37,896 nt of DNA from positions 1 through 37,896 of the forward strand of contig SXSC01000411.1 of the NCBI GenBank assembly GCA_005792355.1, given 5' to 3'. The notes beneath the pieces are model-generated. The model did no database searches. It was not told the origin of the DNA and saw only the letters and a program-made list of their open reading frames with translations. Source of the stretch: Opitutaceae bacterium. GTDB lineage: Bacteria; Verrucomicrobiota; Verrucomicrobiia; Opitutales; Opitutaceae. Every line of letters starts with the position of its first letter. The first letter of the stretch is position 1. Made by a program: the position numbers and the translations under genes. Below are positions 8,654 through 16,235 of the stretch, in pieces.

Positions 8654-9067
8654 CTACGCGCGATGGAGGGCGTCTTCGCTCGTAAAAAGATTCCGCTCCC
8701 GGAAAGCCGGCGGCGAATCACGGAGCAGCGTCGCGCGGGCCCAGGCATCGGGCAGCGCGAACCACGGGTGGGCAAGCCGGCGGTATTTCTTGTCGGTCCA
8801 CGCGGGCGCCCGCAGCCCCAGCCGGTGTGCCAGATGCGCAGCCACGGCCGCGAGATAGGCGTCCTGCACGGCGTCCCCCGTCCGGGGCGGTTCCGTGCGC
8901 AGGCTCGCGGCTACGCGAACGGCCGCCCGCGGCTGCTTCGCGAGCAGATTTACGTGATCGAGGAAGTCCGCGAGATTACATCCGATGTCCGCGGTGGTCT
9001 CCGCGTCCCGTACGACCTCAAACAGGCTCCGCGGTCGTCGCCAACCCCGCTGGGTCGCCTCAACCAT
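8654..9067 (-). CDS. Small conserved protein paired with nucleotidyltransferase
   Basis: A protein of 137 residues that I cannot assign to a named family. It is rich in Ala and Arg, probably all-helical, with the blocks PRSLFEVVRDAE near the start and FRERNLFTSEDALHRA at the end. Its start overlaps the last eight bases of the upstream nucleotidyltransferase gene, so the two are translationally coupled. The first 20 residues recur beside the decayed nucleotidyltransferase copy at 25.4 kb, which shows the two genes travel as a unit. The pairing suggests a toxin-antitoxin-like module, with this as the partner of an AbiEii/MNT-type nucleotidyltransferase; that is inference from context. Confidence 0.65.
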   Translation of the reverse strand: MVEATQRGWRRPRSLFEVVRDAETTADIGCNLADFLDHVNLLAKQPRAAVRVAASLRTEPPRTGDAVQDAYLAAVAAHLAHRLGLRAPAWTDKKYRRLAHPWFALPDAWARATLLRDSPPAFRERNLFTSEDALHRA

Positions 9068-9638
9068 GGCGCACCTCCTGCAGGAGCTTTTCGATCAGCC
9101 ACCGTTTCCCCGGCTCCAATGCGCCGGTGCCATAGTATTCGGCGGCAATCCTGTCGACCTCCGCCATGGAGCGGATCGATAGGGCGCGCAGCAGAAACTT
9201 GATGTCCGCCAGATCGCCGGCGCGGAACGGCGTCGGCAGCCGACCCGCCCGGCATTTCATGGCGAGCAGGTATTGGGCCGAGGGCCGGGTGATCACCAGG
9301 CCTGGGATCTGGAGCTGGGAAAAAGCGATCCGCGTTTCCCGCCGGGCCACAAACGCACCCACGCCGTTGTTCATCCAATCCTCCGGCAGGTTCTGCTCGC
9401 GTGCCACCTGTTTGATAAACGGCTCCACGATCTCTGGGGGATGGAAGATGGCGTCGATGTCCTTGGTGGTTTCCCGGCAGTCGTAGGCGAGCATCATGAC
9501 GGTGCCGCCGTAGACGGCGATTTCAACGCGGCTTTGCTGTTTCGCGCAAAGTTCGCCCAAGCGCGTCAGCGCACGGATGATATCGGCCCGGGAGAGGCGG
9601 CGGGACGGCTTGGGCATACCGGCAGGTTGCGAGGCCAC
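9060..9638 (-). CDS. Nucleotidyltransferase-like protein (DUF6036/AbiEii-type)
   Basis: A protein of 192 residues with a minimal nucleotidyltransferase fold. EIAVYGGTVMMLAYDCRETTKDIDAIF, quoted in pieces as YGGTVMM and TTKDIDAIF, gives the G-G/T-x-n-D-x-D metal site, followed by a helical tail with QYLLAMKCRAGR, as in AbiEii/DUF6036 proteins that transfer nucleotides to RNA or proteins. A second possible start lies at 9617. It precedes and overlaps the 137-residue gene by eight bases. A broken paralogue lies at 25365-25578. Proteins of this sort are often toxins or defence components, but the activity of this one cannot be read from sequence. Confidence 0.75.
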   Translation of the reverse strand: MASQPAGMPKPSRRLSRADIIRALTRLGELCAKQQSRVEIAVYGGTVMMLAYDCRETTKDIDAIFHPPEIVEPFIKQVAREQNLPEDWMNNGVGAFVARRETRIAFSQLQIPGLVITRPSAQYLLAMKCRAGRLPTPFRAGDLADIKFLLRALSIRSMAEVDRIAAEYYGTGALEPGKRWLIEKLLQEVRHG

Positions 9639-9787
9639 CCAGCATGATGCAAGCGACGGGTGTCCGGGGCGGCCTGCTGCGATGCCCGGTCCCAGCCGGG
9701 CGGCGGAGTTCTGAGGATCGACGAGGTCCGACGCGGGAAGGGCGCAATTCTTGTCGCATGAATTATGGGTACGGACTCCTTTTATTC

Positions 9788-9969
9788 ATGGACGAAATCT
9801 TGCCACGGCCAACCTGGCGGGCCCGTTTCCTGCGATCGGTCCGGGAGTTTCCGGTCACCGTGTTGCTCGGTGCCCGCCAGGTCGGAAGTCTACGCGCGTG
9901 ATTCGGGTTTGCTGCCCGCGTTGCTCGACATCGAGGCGGAGCGGCAGCTCATGGGCCACGCTCAGGCCC
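9788..9969 (+). pseudogene. Internally deleted DUF4143-type AAA ATPase remnant
   Basis: The first ~33 codons, from ATG 9788 (MDEILPRPTWRARFLRSV), reach into the Walker A loop (VTVLLGARQVG). At about 9888 the Lys-Ser/Thr of Walker A is lost and the reading frame changes. The next ~26 codons (VYARDSGLLPALLDIEAERQ, then LMGHAQ) resemble the C-terminal RDSGLLhaLLgi...GHP segment of the same family. Compared with the intact homologue at 27244-28488 (414 residues), more than 200 central residues and the last part are gone. The remnant runs directly into an aroE 3' fragment. The gene cannot make a working ATPase. Confidence 0.7.
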
Positions 9970-9996
9970 ATTGCGAACGGCATCCTGCTCTACAGT

Positions 9997-10326
9997 CTAA
10001 CGTCCGCGGGCCTGCCCTCCGAAGCCTTGGCGACGGAGGGCGCCCTCGTCATCAACGCCACCAGCGCCGACCTCCGCCCCGACGACCCGTTGCCCATCGA
10101 CCTCGCCACGCTGCCGAAGCCGGCCGCCGTCTTCGACATGATCTACAACCCGCCGCAGACCGCGCTCCTCCGCGCCGCCGCCACGCTGGGTCTGCCGCAC
10201 GCCAACGGCCTCGCGATGCTCGTCCATCAGGGCGCGAAGTCCCTCGAAATCTGGAGCGGCGCCCCTGCTGCGCAAACCGCCCCCACGATGCTCGCCGCCG
10301 CGCGGGCCGCGCTGGGTGGCGCTTGA
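9997..10326 (+). pseudogene. aroE: 3' fragment of shikimate dehydrogenase gene
   Basis: About 110 codons ending at TGA 10324-10326 match the C-terminal half of AroE, which reduces 3-dehydroshikimate in aromatic amino acid synthesis. The recognisable blocks are LVINATSADLRPDDPLPID, AAVFDMIYNPPQTALLRAA and NGLAMLVHQGAKSLEIWSG. The N-terminal substrate-binding half (roughly 160 residues) is missing and no start codon with support exists. The left edge is placed approximately. It follows the truncated ATPase, which marks a deletion or insertion junction around 9970-10000. A complete aroE must exist elsewhere if the organism makes its own aromatic amino acids. Confidence 0.75.
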
Positions 10327-10354
10327 CTCCGGTCGGCCGCGTCCGCCGCGCGGA

Positions 10355-10693
10355 TCAGTCCTGGTGGAACACTTCTTCCATGTCGGCCCACCACTCGTGG
10401 GCGGCGCGGCCGGCGAGCGGTTGCTGGCAGGGTTTGCAGACCGCCCACCATTTTTGCGTCGTGGGATCGGCGGCCATCCGGGCCATGTCGGCGGCGAAGT
10501 CCGTTCCGGTATACTCGAAATAGCTGAACAGATAATGCTGCCCGTCGTCGAGTTGGCGCAGGTAGATGGAGTAGTTTTGGATGTGGCACTGGCGAATCAT
10601 CGCCAGCACGTCGGGCCAGACGGCGGCGTGCAGCCGCTTGTATTCTTCGATCTTGTCGGGGCGGAGGCCGATGACGGAACCGTATCTTTTCAT
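10355..10693 (-). CDS. rhaM: L-rhamnose mutarotase
   Basis: A cytoplasmic protein of 112 residues that interconverts alpha- and beta-L-rhamnopyranose and so feeds the correct anomer to catabolism. It aligns with E. coli RhaM (104 residues): EEYKRLHAAVWPDVLAMI carries His22 at the same position as the catalytic His of the E. coli enzyme, NYSIYLRQLDDGQHYLFSYF matches the beta-strands, and QKWWAVCKP matches the conserved WW segment, ending in EEVFHQD. The start at 10693 gives the family length; the open frame runs back to 10759 without homology. It is the last gene of the four-gene rhamnose operon, ten bases after rhaT. Confidence 0.92.
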   Translation of the reverse strand: MKRYGSVIGLRPDKIEEYKRLHAAVWPDVLAMIRQCHIQNYSIYLRQLDDGQHYLFSYFEYTGTDFAADMARMAADPTTQKWWAVCKPCQQPLAGRAAHEWWADMEEVFHQD

Positions 10694-10703
10694 GGCGGGA
10701 GGT

Positions 10704-11771
10704 TCATTTGGGGGCGAGATCGCCGAGGTAATTGCCGTAGGTGAGAAGCAACACCGCACCGACGAGTACGGCCAGCGCGGCGCCGATCGTGGTGTGAGTT
10801 AGACGGCGGCAGGTGCGCCACTCGCTCAGGGCGATGCCCACGACGTTGCTGAAGAGCACGAGCATGATCATGTGGATCGCCCAGCTGGTGAACTTGTAGG
10901 TGCCCATGCGCACATGGCCGAGGTTGTAGAAGAAGAATTGGCCGTACCAGAAGAGCCCCGTGATGATCGCCATCGCCCAGTTCACCGGCAGTCGCGCCTC
11001 CTCCGGACCCGCGGGGAGCTCGACAATTTCGCCCAGTGTCCGGTGCTTGCGGTGGAGATACAGGCAGTAGATCGCCGTGGTCAGGAAGGCCCCCGTGTTG
11101 GAAAAAATGTAGACCACATTGCCGCGCCACACGCCGGCGCCGTGTGCCGAGGCCACGTCGGCGATCGGCTCACCCGCCTCGAGCGCAAAACCGTACACGG
11201 CCGAGAGCACACCCGCCAGCAGCGAGAGCGCGAGACCCTTGGCGAGGGAGAATTCACCCTTCGTGTCCTGGGCGGTGAGGTCGTTCTCCTTCAAGCGACC
11301 CGCCCAACCGGCGCCGGCGATGCCGATCGCGCCCACCACGATGCCGGCCACGATCCAACCCGCGCCGGTCTTGTCGAGCGTGGTTCCCAGTGTGCCCTTG
11401 ACGATCGGGGGTATCAGAGTTCCCAACACGCTGGAGAGGCCGACCGCGATCGCGTAGGTGAGCGAGAAACCGATGTAGCGAATCGACACGCCAAACGCCG
11501 TGCCGCCGATGCCGTAGGCCGCACCGAGCAGAAACGATTGCAGCATCGCCCCGCGCGGCGCCTCGCGCAGCACGGCCGCCAGATCGGGAATCGTCGCCAT
11601 CGCCCCGACGATCGGCAGCAGGAACCAGCAGAACGCCGCCTGCGTGAGCCAGTAGGTCTGCCAGGACCAGCGCTTGACCTGCTTCTGCGGTGTATAACAC
11701 GTCGCGGCAAAGAACGCCCCGACAGCGTGCAGCGCCACGCCGAGGAGGGGATTGGAGGTGATGGGATCCAT
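10704..11771 (-). CDS. rhaT: L-rhamnose-proton symporter
   Basis: An inner-membrane protein of 355 residues (E. coli RhaT has 344), with about ten hydrophobic helices. Family blocks include the N-terminal HAVGAFFAATCYTPQKQVK and WETYW-like SWQTYWLTQAAFCW, SIRYIGFSLTYAIAVGLSS followed by LGTLIPP, GVLSAVYGFALEAG, and WYGQFFFYNLGHVRMG near the C-terminus. It imports L-rhamnose with protons. It starts nine bases after the GH38-like gene and is followed after ten bases by rhaM, so the genes are one transcript. Together with RhaM it is the firmest evidence that this operon handles L-rhamnose. Confidence 0.93.
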   Translation of the reverse strand: MDPITSNPLLGVALHAVGAFFAATCYTPQKQVKRWSWQTYWLTQAAFCWFLLPIVGAMATIPDLAAVLREAPRGAMLQSFLLGAAYGIGGTAFGVSIRYIGFSLTYAIAVGLSSVLGTLIPPIVKGTLGTTLDKTGAGWIVAGIVVGAIGIAGAGWAGRLKENDLTAQDTKGEFSLAKGLALSLLAGVLSAVYGFALEAGEPIADVASAHGAGVWRGNVVYIFSNTGAFLTTAIYCLYLHRKHRTLGEIVELPAGPEEARLPVNWAMAIITGLFWYGQFFFYNLGHVRMGTYKFTSWAIHMIMLVLFSNVVGIALSEWRTCRRLTHTTIGAALAVLVGAVLLLTYGNYLGDLAPK

Positions 11772-11780
11772 GAAAGTCGA

Positions 11781-14366
11781 TTACTGGCCACCGGCGGGTG
11801 GATGGCCCTTCACGCCGGGGAGATAACGCCGCAGTGCCGCGCGCTTCGCCTCCGGCACGAGTTCGTCCCACTCCGTCAAAGCCTTGATTTCCGCCACCGC
11901 TGTCGCGGTGGTGAAGCGCAGAGTCACGATTTGCTGGGGGCGAATGGGGAAGGTGTATTTCGGCCCGCCGCGCAGCGGCTGCCGCCGGCCGCCCACGAGG
12001 TCTGTCAATGCCGCGCCGCGGTGCGTAAGATCGAGCATCACGCTGGCCTCGCCGCCGCGCCCGAGGCACTCCGCCAATCGCAGCTCGATCTCGCCGCCCT
12101 CGCGGCGCAGGGCTTCGACGATTACGTTGTCGCTGGTCTGCAGGAAAGACCGCGGCTTCGTCGCGGCACAGCCGTCGACCACGATGAGCGGTTGGTTAAA
12201 CTCCCACGCGAGCTGTGGCACGCGCGCCGTCGTGAAGTCCCCGGCGTGCGCGACCAGGGCGTAGCGCACGACATGGCGTCCCGCTCCACTCAGCCAGGAG
12301 TTGGGGTGCCCGCGATATTTCTCGGCCGCGTTGTAGAGGTAAATGACCGCCGTGCGGTCGTTGATCTCGCGGCCGCTGAGGCCCTGGTCCAGCAGCGCCA
12401 GCCCGCCGCCGGCCATCTGATAATGCGACCAGCGCACGGCCGGCGTGATCCCTTTACTGAAGCCGGACAACGCCGGGTTAGGTGTCGCCCAGGCGGCATG
12501 CGCGAACCCGTACGGAATGCCGCGCCGCACTTCGCGCACCGGCTCCGCCAACGGAAATTCGGCCACGACCACCGTGCGATCGGGGAGATCGTTGAGCTCG
12601 GTCTCGCAGTCGATCCGGGGATGCGCGCGATGGAAGGTCATGCTCCGGCGCAGGCGCCCGCCGCCAACAAAGGTCGATTCCGCTTCCACCACCACGGCGT
12701 CCGCACTTTCGCGGACACTGAGGCGCACCGCGGGCTGGTTCGAGTCGGCCACGCGCTCCCGCTCGGGCCGGTCCACCATGTGGTCGGCCGGACTGCCGGC
12801 CTTCTTCTTCGGCTGCTCCGCCACGACGACATTGGCCGGGCCACCGAGCATCTCGCGTCCGTCGGGCCGAAACTTGAGACTGAGAAGCGCAGCCGTGCTG
12901 GGATCGAGGCGCACCGTGTAGTGCTTCGTCTCAATCACCGCCGGCAGCGTGGCCTCTTTCGTGGCTTCCGGCGCGGATGCCGCACCGAAGGCACCGCCTG
13001 CCAACGTGGGCATATCCTGTCGCCGCCAGTTGAGGGGATTGAAGGCCACGGTGTTGGTGCCGGCACCCAGGAGGGATCGCGTGGCAGCGGTGGCGATCTC
13101 GCGCGCCCTCTTCTCCACCCATTCGAAACGGTCGCGGGCGTCCCAGCTGCGTTCGTGTTCGAAGACCATGCCACCCGCCGCGCCCCACAGCGTGTTGCGG
13201 TCCATGTTCAGGCAGAGGAGCAGCCAGGCGTGATAGAGCGCCTGCGTGGGATACACGTAGGCACCGCGCAGGCTGGCGGCCGTGGCGAGCATCTCGGCCG
13301 CCTGCAACTGTTGCTCGCATCGGCGGAACCAGGCCTTGACGCGCGGATTCTGGATCCAAAACGCGTTGTAGTTGAAGAGCGTGCCGCCGCGCATCACCGG
13401 CAGCCGGAACGCCCCGGAACGAATGCCCGGCCACAGCGCATCGAGGTAGCGGGCCGACGTGGCGAACTGGACATCGAACTCCGGCGCCGTCTGCCGGAAT
13501 TGTCGCAGAAATTCTCCGGGATATGGCTTGTGGAGCGGAGCCAGGCTGTAGTCGGCACTGCCGCCGAAGAGCAGCAGCGGAGCGCCAGGCGGGGAGCGCC
13601 GGGGTTCGCCGCCGGAAGGACGGGCATTCTTTTGGATCTCCTCGGGCGTGAGTGGCGTCGGATCGGCCCGCCACTGCAGGTCCGCCCGCAGCTCCGCGAG
13701 CTGTTTTTCGCTGAGCGGCGTCGTCGACTTGAAAACGGGAGACCAGTCGGCGTAGCGGCCCGGGGACACCGCCAGCGCGCGCGTGCCGTCGGGAGACTCG
13801 GCCCAGTGGATGACACTGCCCGTCGGGTTATGCCGGCAGTAGGCGAAGCCGTCGAGCCCGAGCCCCGCCGCAATCTGCGCCATCTGCTCGTGAACGCCGG
13901 TCACATCGATCATCCAGGCGAGCCGCGGCCGCACGCCGAAGATGGCCTGCTGCCAGCGCAGTCCCTCCACGCCGCATTTCACCAACGCCTCGCCCCCGGA
14001 GAGGTTGATCGTCGGCTCGAGGAAAAAGGCGTTGCAGAGCTCAACGCGCCCCTCGCGAATCCGCTGCTTGAGTTCCGCCGCGCGCTCGGGCCGGAAGTTC
14101 AGCATCGCGATCAAGTTGTTGCACTCGGAGAGGGCAAAACTGTACGCCGGATCATCGCGCACGCGGTCGAGATGATCGAAGTAGGAGTTGGCGCAGTAGT
14201 TGCGCTCGGTCGACCAGTCGGTGAGCCAGCCGCAGCTCGCCGGATGGAAGTTCGACACCACGTAGACCGGCCGGGGCAGCTCGGCCGCACCGGCGAGAGC
14301 GGAGATCGCGAGCCCGAGAGCCGCACCCCGCAGTTGCCATGATGGGAAACGCCAGCGGGCTTTCAT
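11781..14366 (-). CDS. Divergent GH38-like protein, exported
   Basis: A protein of 861 residues with a signal peptide (LGLAISALAGAAE) and the general layout of GH38 alpha-mannosidases: N-terminal barrel, helical region, large C-terminal beta-sandwich. GH38-like stretches are ERAAELKQRIREGRVELCNA, SGGEALVKCGVEGLRWQQ and MIDVTGVHEQMAQIAAGLGL. The usual zinc motif H-x-D near the N-terminus reads FHPASCGW (His41 but Ala43), and the position where the nucleophile Asp is normally found reads FFLEPTIN (Thr119). Both points are by-eye alignments. The protein is therefore either inactive or works on other chemistry. The start at 14366 overlaps the stop of the URO-D-like gene as ATGA, showing translational coupling; the longer open frame to 14564 is not needed. 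Its place between a URO-D-like gene and rhaT suggests a role with rhamnose-containing glycans. Confidence 0.7.
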   Translation of the reverse strand: MKARWRFPSWQLRGAALGLAISALAGAAELPRPVYVVSNFHPASCGWLTDWSTERNYCANSYFDHLDRVRDDPAYSFALSECNNLIAMLNFRPERAAELKQRIREGRVELCNAFFLEPTINLSGGEALVKCGVEGLRWQQAIFGVRPRLAWMIDVTGVHEQMAQIAAGLGLDGFAYCRHNPTGSVIHWAESPDGTRALAVSPGRYADWSPVFKSTTPLSEKQLAELRADLQWRADPTPLTPEEIQKNARPSGGEPRRSPPGAPLLLFGGSADYSLAPLHKPYPGEFLRQFRQTAPEFDVQFATSARYLDALWPGIRSGAFRLPVMRGGTLFNYNAFWIQNPRVKAWFRRCEQQLQAAEMLATAASLRGAYVYPTQALYHAWLLLCLNMDRNTLWGAAGGMVFEHERSWDARDRFEWVEKRAREIATAATRSLLGAGTNTVAFNPLNWRRQDMPTLAGGAFGAASAPEATKEATLPAVIETKHYTVRLDPSTAALLSLKFRPDGREMLGGPANVVVAEQPKKKAGSPADHMVDRPERERVADSNQPAVRLSVRESADAVVVEAESTFVGGGRLRRSMTFHRAHPRIDCETELNDLPDRTVVVAEFPLAEPVREVRRGIPYGFAHAAWATPNPALSGFSKGITPAVRWSHYQMAGGGLALLDQGLSGREINDRTAVIYLYNAAEKYRGHPNSWLSGAGRHVVRYALVAHAGDFTTARVPQLAWEFNQPLIVVDGCAATKPRSFLQTSDNVIVEALRREGGEIELRLAECLGRGGEASVMLDLTHRGAALTDLVGGRRQPLRGGPKYTFPIRPQQIVTLRFTTATAVAEIKALTEWDELVPEAKRAALRRYLPGVKGHPPAGGQ

Positions 14367-15565
14367 AAGGTTTCGTCGAACTCGCCGAGTTCGAGCGGAT
14401 AGCGCCCGTACTCGCGCACCAGCTGCACGATGTAGTCGTAGGTCGCGCCCGACACACTGCTGCTCACGGAGTGGTCCGACTGGAAGATCATCCCGCCCCC
14501 CTTGGCCGCGTTGAGCTTGCGCAGGACCTCGCGCATGATCGCCGCGCGATCGCCGCTCTCCCACACCTGCATGTCGCTGTTGCCGCAGAAGCCGATGCGG
14601 TGCCCGTACTGCCGGCGCAACTCCACCGCATCCATGCCGGCCTTCACCTCGAGCGGATTGTAGGCATCGATGCCGATCTCGATGTAGTCGGGGAAGATTG
14701 CCTTCACGTTGCCGCAGCCGTGATAGATCACCGGCAGGCCGGCGGCGTGCGCCGCCCCGGCGATCTGCGCGACCCAGGGCTTGAAATACTCGCGCCAGTA
14801 GACCGGCGAAAAGAGCATGCTCTTCTTGTAGGCGACATCGCCCCAGATCACGAAACCGTCGAGCAGCCCCGCGCCCGCGGCGATCTCGGCCTTGGCCATC
14901 GCCAGATGATGCGCGCCGATCCGGTTAATCACTGCCCCCATCTCCTCCGGATACTCGCCCATCCACAATAACGCGTTTTCCTGGCCGATGAGCCGCGTAA
15001 GGCACTCACTCACCTCGATCATGCTGCCATACACGGGAAAATCGGGCCGGAGCGACTTGACCGTCTCGATCCACGCAGGCGAGTTGCGGGCGAACCCATC
15101 GCCCACGCCCGCGATCTGATTGTCCCCCGCGCTGAAGAAGCGCCGCGGGTCGTCCGGCGGATCGAACTGCGCGCCCTGGAGTTTCTCAAACGTGTCCGTC
15201 TCCCAGGCGCGCATCTCCGGCATCGGATAGGAGAAATGCTTGTGCATGATCGCGCCGAAACCGGTCTTCACCGTCACCTCCTCCGCCGTCTCGCTGAGCG
15301 TCTCGAAGGGCCGGATCCACGGGTCCATGTTTGGCACCGTGACGATCCAATCGAGGTCGTAGTGATAATACGGATTCGCGTCGTCGGGCAGGCCAAGCTC
15401 CTGCCGCCAGCGGCGCGTGAAGCCGCCCCAGAAGAAATCACTGATCGGCACGCAGTCCGGCTCCTCGTGACGCAGCGCCTGGTTCATGCGCTCGAGTTTG
15501 CGCAGGGTGTTGGGCTTGCGCGCGGCGGTCTCCGCGCTCTTGCCGACGGTGTCGAACATGCTCAT
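14363..15565 (-). CDS. URO-D-like (MtaA/CmuA-type) protein in rhamnose operon
   Basis: A soluble protein of 400 residues of the uroporphyrinogen decarboxylase superfamily, which also holds cobalamin- or corrinoid-dependent methyltransferases. Visible blocks are ALRHEEPDCVPISDFFWGG, the barrel strand DGFVIWGDVAYKKSMLFSP, GLPVIYHGCGNVKAIFPDY with a possible metal-binding His/Cys pair, and NPLEVKAGMDAVELRRQYG. It is not a heme-pathway hemE by context: it is the first gene of the rhamnose operon and is coupled by ATGA overlap to the GH38-like gene. Members of this branch recur in verrucomicrobial sugar clusters with no assigned role. The start at 15565 is one of two close ATGs (15559). A shared AraC-type operator lies 72 bp upstream. 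Confidence 0.75.
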   Translation of the reverse strand: MSMFDTVGKSAETAARKPNTLRKLERMNQALRHEEPDCVPISDFFWGGFTRRWRQELGLPDDANPYYHYDLDWIVTVPNMDPWIRPFETLSETAEEVTVKTGFGAIMHKHFSYPMPEMRAWETDTFEKLQGAQFDPPDDPRRFFSAGDNQIAGVGDGFARNSPAWIETVKSLRPDFPVYGSMIEVSECLTRLIGQENALLWMGEYPEEMGAVINRIGAHHLAMAKAEIAAGAGLLDGFVIWGDVAYKKSMLFSPVYWREYFKPWVAQIAGAAHAAGLPVIYHGCGNVKAIFPDYIEIGIDAYNPLEVKAGMDAVELRRQYGHRIGFCGNSDMQVWESGDRAAIMREVLRKLNAAKGGGMIFQSDHSVSSSVSGATYDYIVQLVREYGRYPLELGEFDETL

Positions 15566-15612
15566 GGGAAAAATGCGGCGCGGTCGGGACAATCGACCAC
15601 GCCAACTCGCGC

Positions 15613-15674
15613 ATCATAACGGATCCGCCGGGCGTTTGGCTATGCCGGATCCGCGCGAAGTTGTGTCTGATTCG
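15613..15674 (-). promoter_or_regulatory. Candidate AraC operator and promoter of rhamnose operon
   Basis: On the plus strand two similar half-sites, TATGCCGGATCC (15641-15652) and TGTGTCTGATTC (15662-15673), lie 21 bp apart, as in classic AraC-family operators. The 38-bp block 15637-15674 matches 30 of 38 bases, without gaps, to 24445-24482 upstream of the GH29 gene; mismatches cluster in the spacer. For minus-strand transcription, TATGAT (15618-15613) fits a -10 box, and the proximal half-site would sit at the -35 region. The predicted start of transcription would leave a leader of about 40 bases before the URO-D-like gene. Confidence 0.65.
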
Positions 15675-15861
15675 TGCGCCGTGTCTCCAGGCCGAAGAAA
15701 ACCCGCGCCTCGAACAACCGGCCGGTCTGCCACTTCGTTCAATCCAGGCCGAGGCGCTGGCATGGAACATGCGCACACGGTCAAACTTGGCGATCCGCGC
15801 TTCTTGGCCGTGCCTTTGCCGGAATTCTGGGAAATGTAGGCGCGCCTTTCGGCGTCAAGGT

Positions 15862-15910
15862 GTCGCAAACGCTGCCGTCCAAACCAGCGTGGTCAGATCG
15901 GCAGACGGCC
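15862..15910. repeat. Direct repeat copy 1 flanking small gene
   Basis: This ~49-bp stretch closely matches 16159-16207 in the same orientation, with shared runs such as GCAAACGCTG, CCAAACC and CGGCAGACGGCC. It lies just downstream (in the minus-strand sense) of the 73-residue gene, while copy 2 lies directly upstream of its start. The period is about 297 bp. Confidence 0.65.
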
Positions 15911-15933
15911 TCTACCCGGTGCTCGATCGGCTT

Positions 15934-16155
15934 TCAGCGCGTGCTCACCCGCCCGGTCCGCAGCTCAATGATCGCATCGACATCGACGATCTGCCCGCCG
16001 CCGTTTTCCTTCCACACTATCAACGTCCGCCGGTTGGGCGCAATCGAGACGAAATCCGGATGCGGAACACGAATCGTACGGTCACTTGGCAGGACGATCG
16101 CAAACGGCCGGAAGGGCGCAGCATGTAACCGCTCCTTGATTTGATCGGCGTCCAT
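15934..16155 (-). CDS. Small conserved hypothetical protein (73 aa)
   Basis: A protein of 73 residues starting MDADQIKERLHAAPFRPFA and continuing with PSDRTIRVPHPDFVSIAPN and a closing strand QIVDVDAIIELRTG. It resembles a short beta-rich family that I recognise as widespread in verrucomicrobial and planctomycete genomes (pattern M-x-x-x-Q-I-K-x-x-L-x-x-x-P-F-x-P-F), with no known function. The start at 16155 is where the conserved motif begins; the open frame continues to 16299 through the repeat. The gene is bracketed by the two copies of a ~49-bp direct repeat, so it may have moved or been duplicated as a small cassette. Confidence 0.6.
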   Translation of the reverse strand: MDADQIKERLHAAPFRPFAIVLPSDRTIRVPHPDFVSIAPNRRTLIVWKENGGGQIVDVDAIIELRTGRVSTR

Positions 16156-16158
16156 GTT

Positions 16159-16207
16159 CGTGCAAACGCTGCTTTCCAAACCCGCGTTGTCAAACCGGCA
16201 GACGGCC
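16159..16207. repeat. Direct repeat copy 2 flanking small gene
   Basis: Second copy of the ~49-bp direct repeat seen at 15862-15910. It lies immediately upstream of the 73-residue gene, so it probably contains that gene's ribosome entry and perhaps its promoter. The copy downstream would then be a duplication scar. Confidence 0.65.
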
Positions 16208-16235
16208 ATTTGATCCCCCTGGGTTGATCCCTTTT

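Noticed and set aside
8284-8775. Minus-strand open frame of 163 codons
   Set aside because: It runs through the GCAGAG hairpin repeat and into the partner gene of the nucleotidyltransferase in another frame, with no recognisable family motif.
10872-14342. Open frame of 1156 codons on the plus strand, antisense to the rhaT and GH38-like genes
   Set aside because: It is a mirror of GC-rich codon use on the coding strand. Its translation is rich in Arg, His and Gly without any family motif, while the minus strand gives clear homologies.
14363-15565. hemE (uroporphyrinogen decarboxylase for heme synthesis)
   Set aside because: The gene leads a rhamnose operon and resembles the MtaA/CmuA-like branch; no heme genes are nearby.
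15637-15674. Alternative reading: remnant of an AraC gene start rather than an operator
   Set aside because: Mismatches cluster in the spacer, the 21-bp half-site repeat exists within each copy, and the -10 distance is equal at both sites. Coding similarity ends directly after the element.
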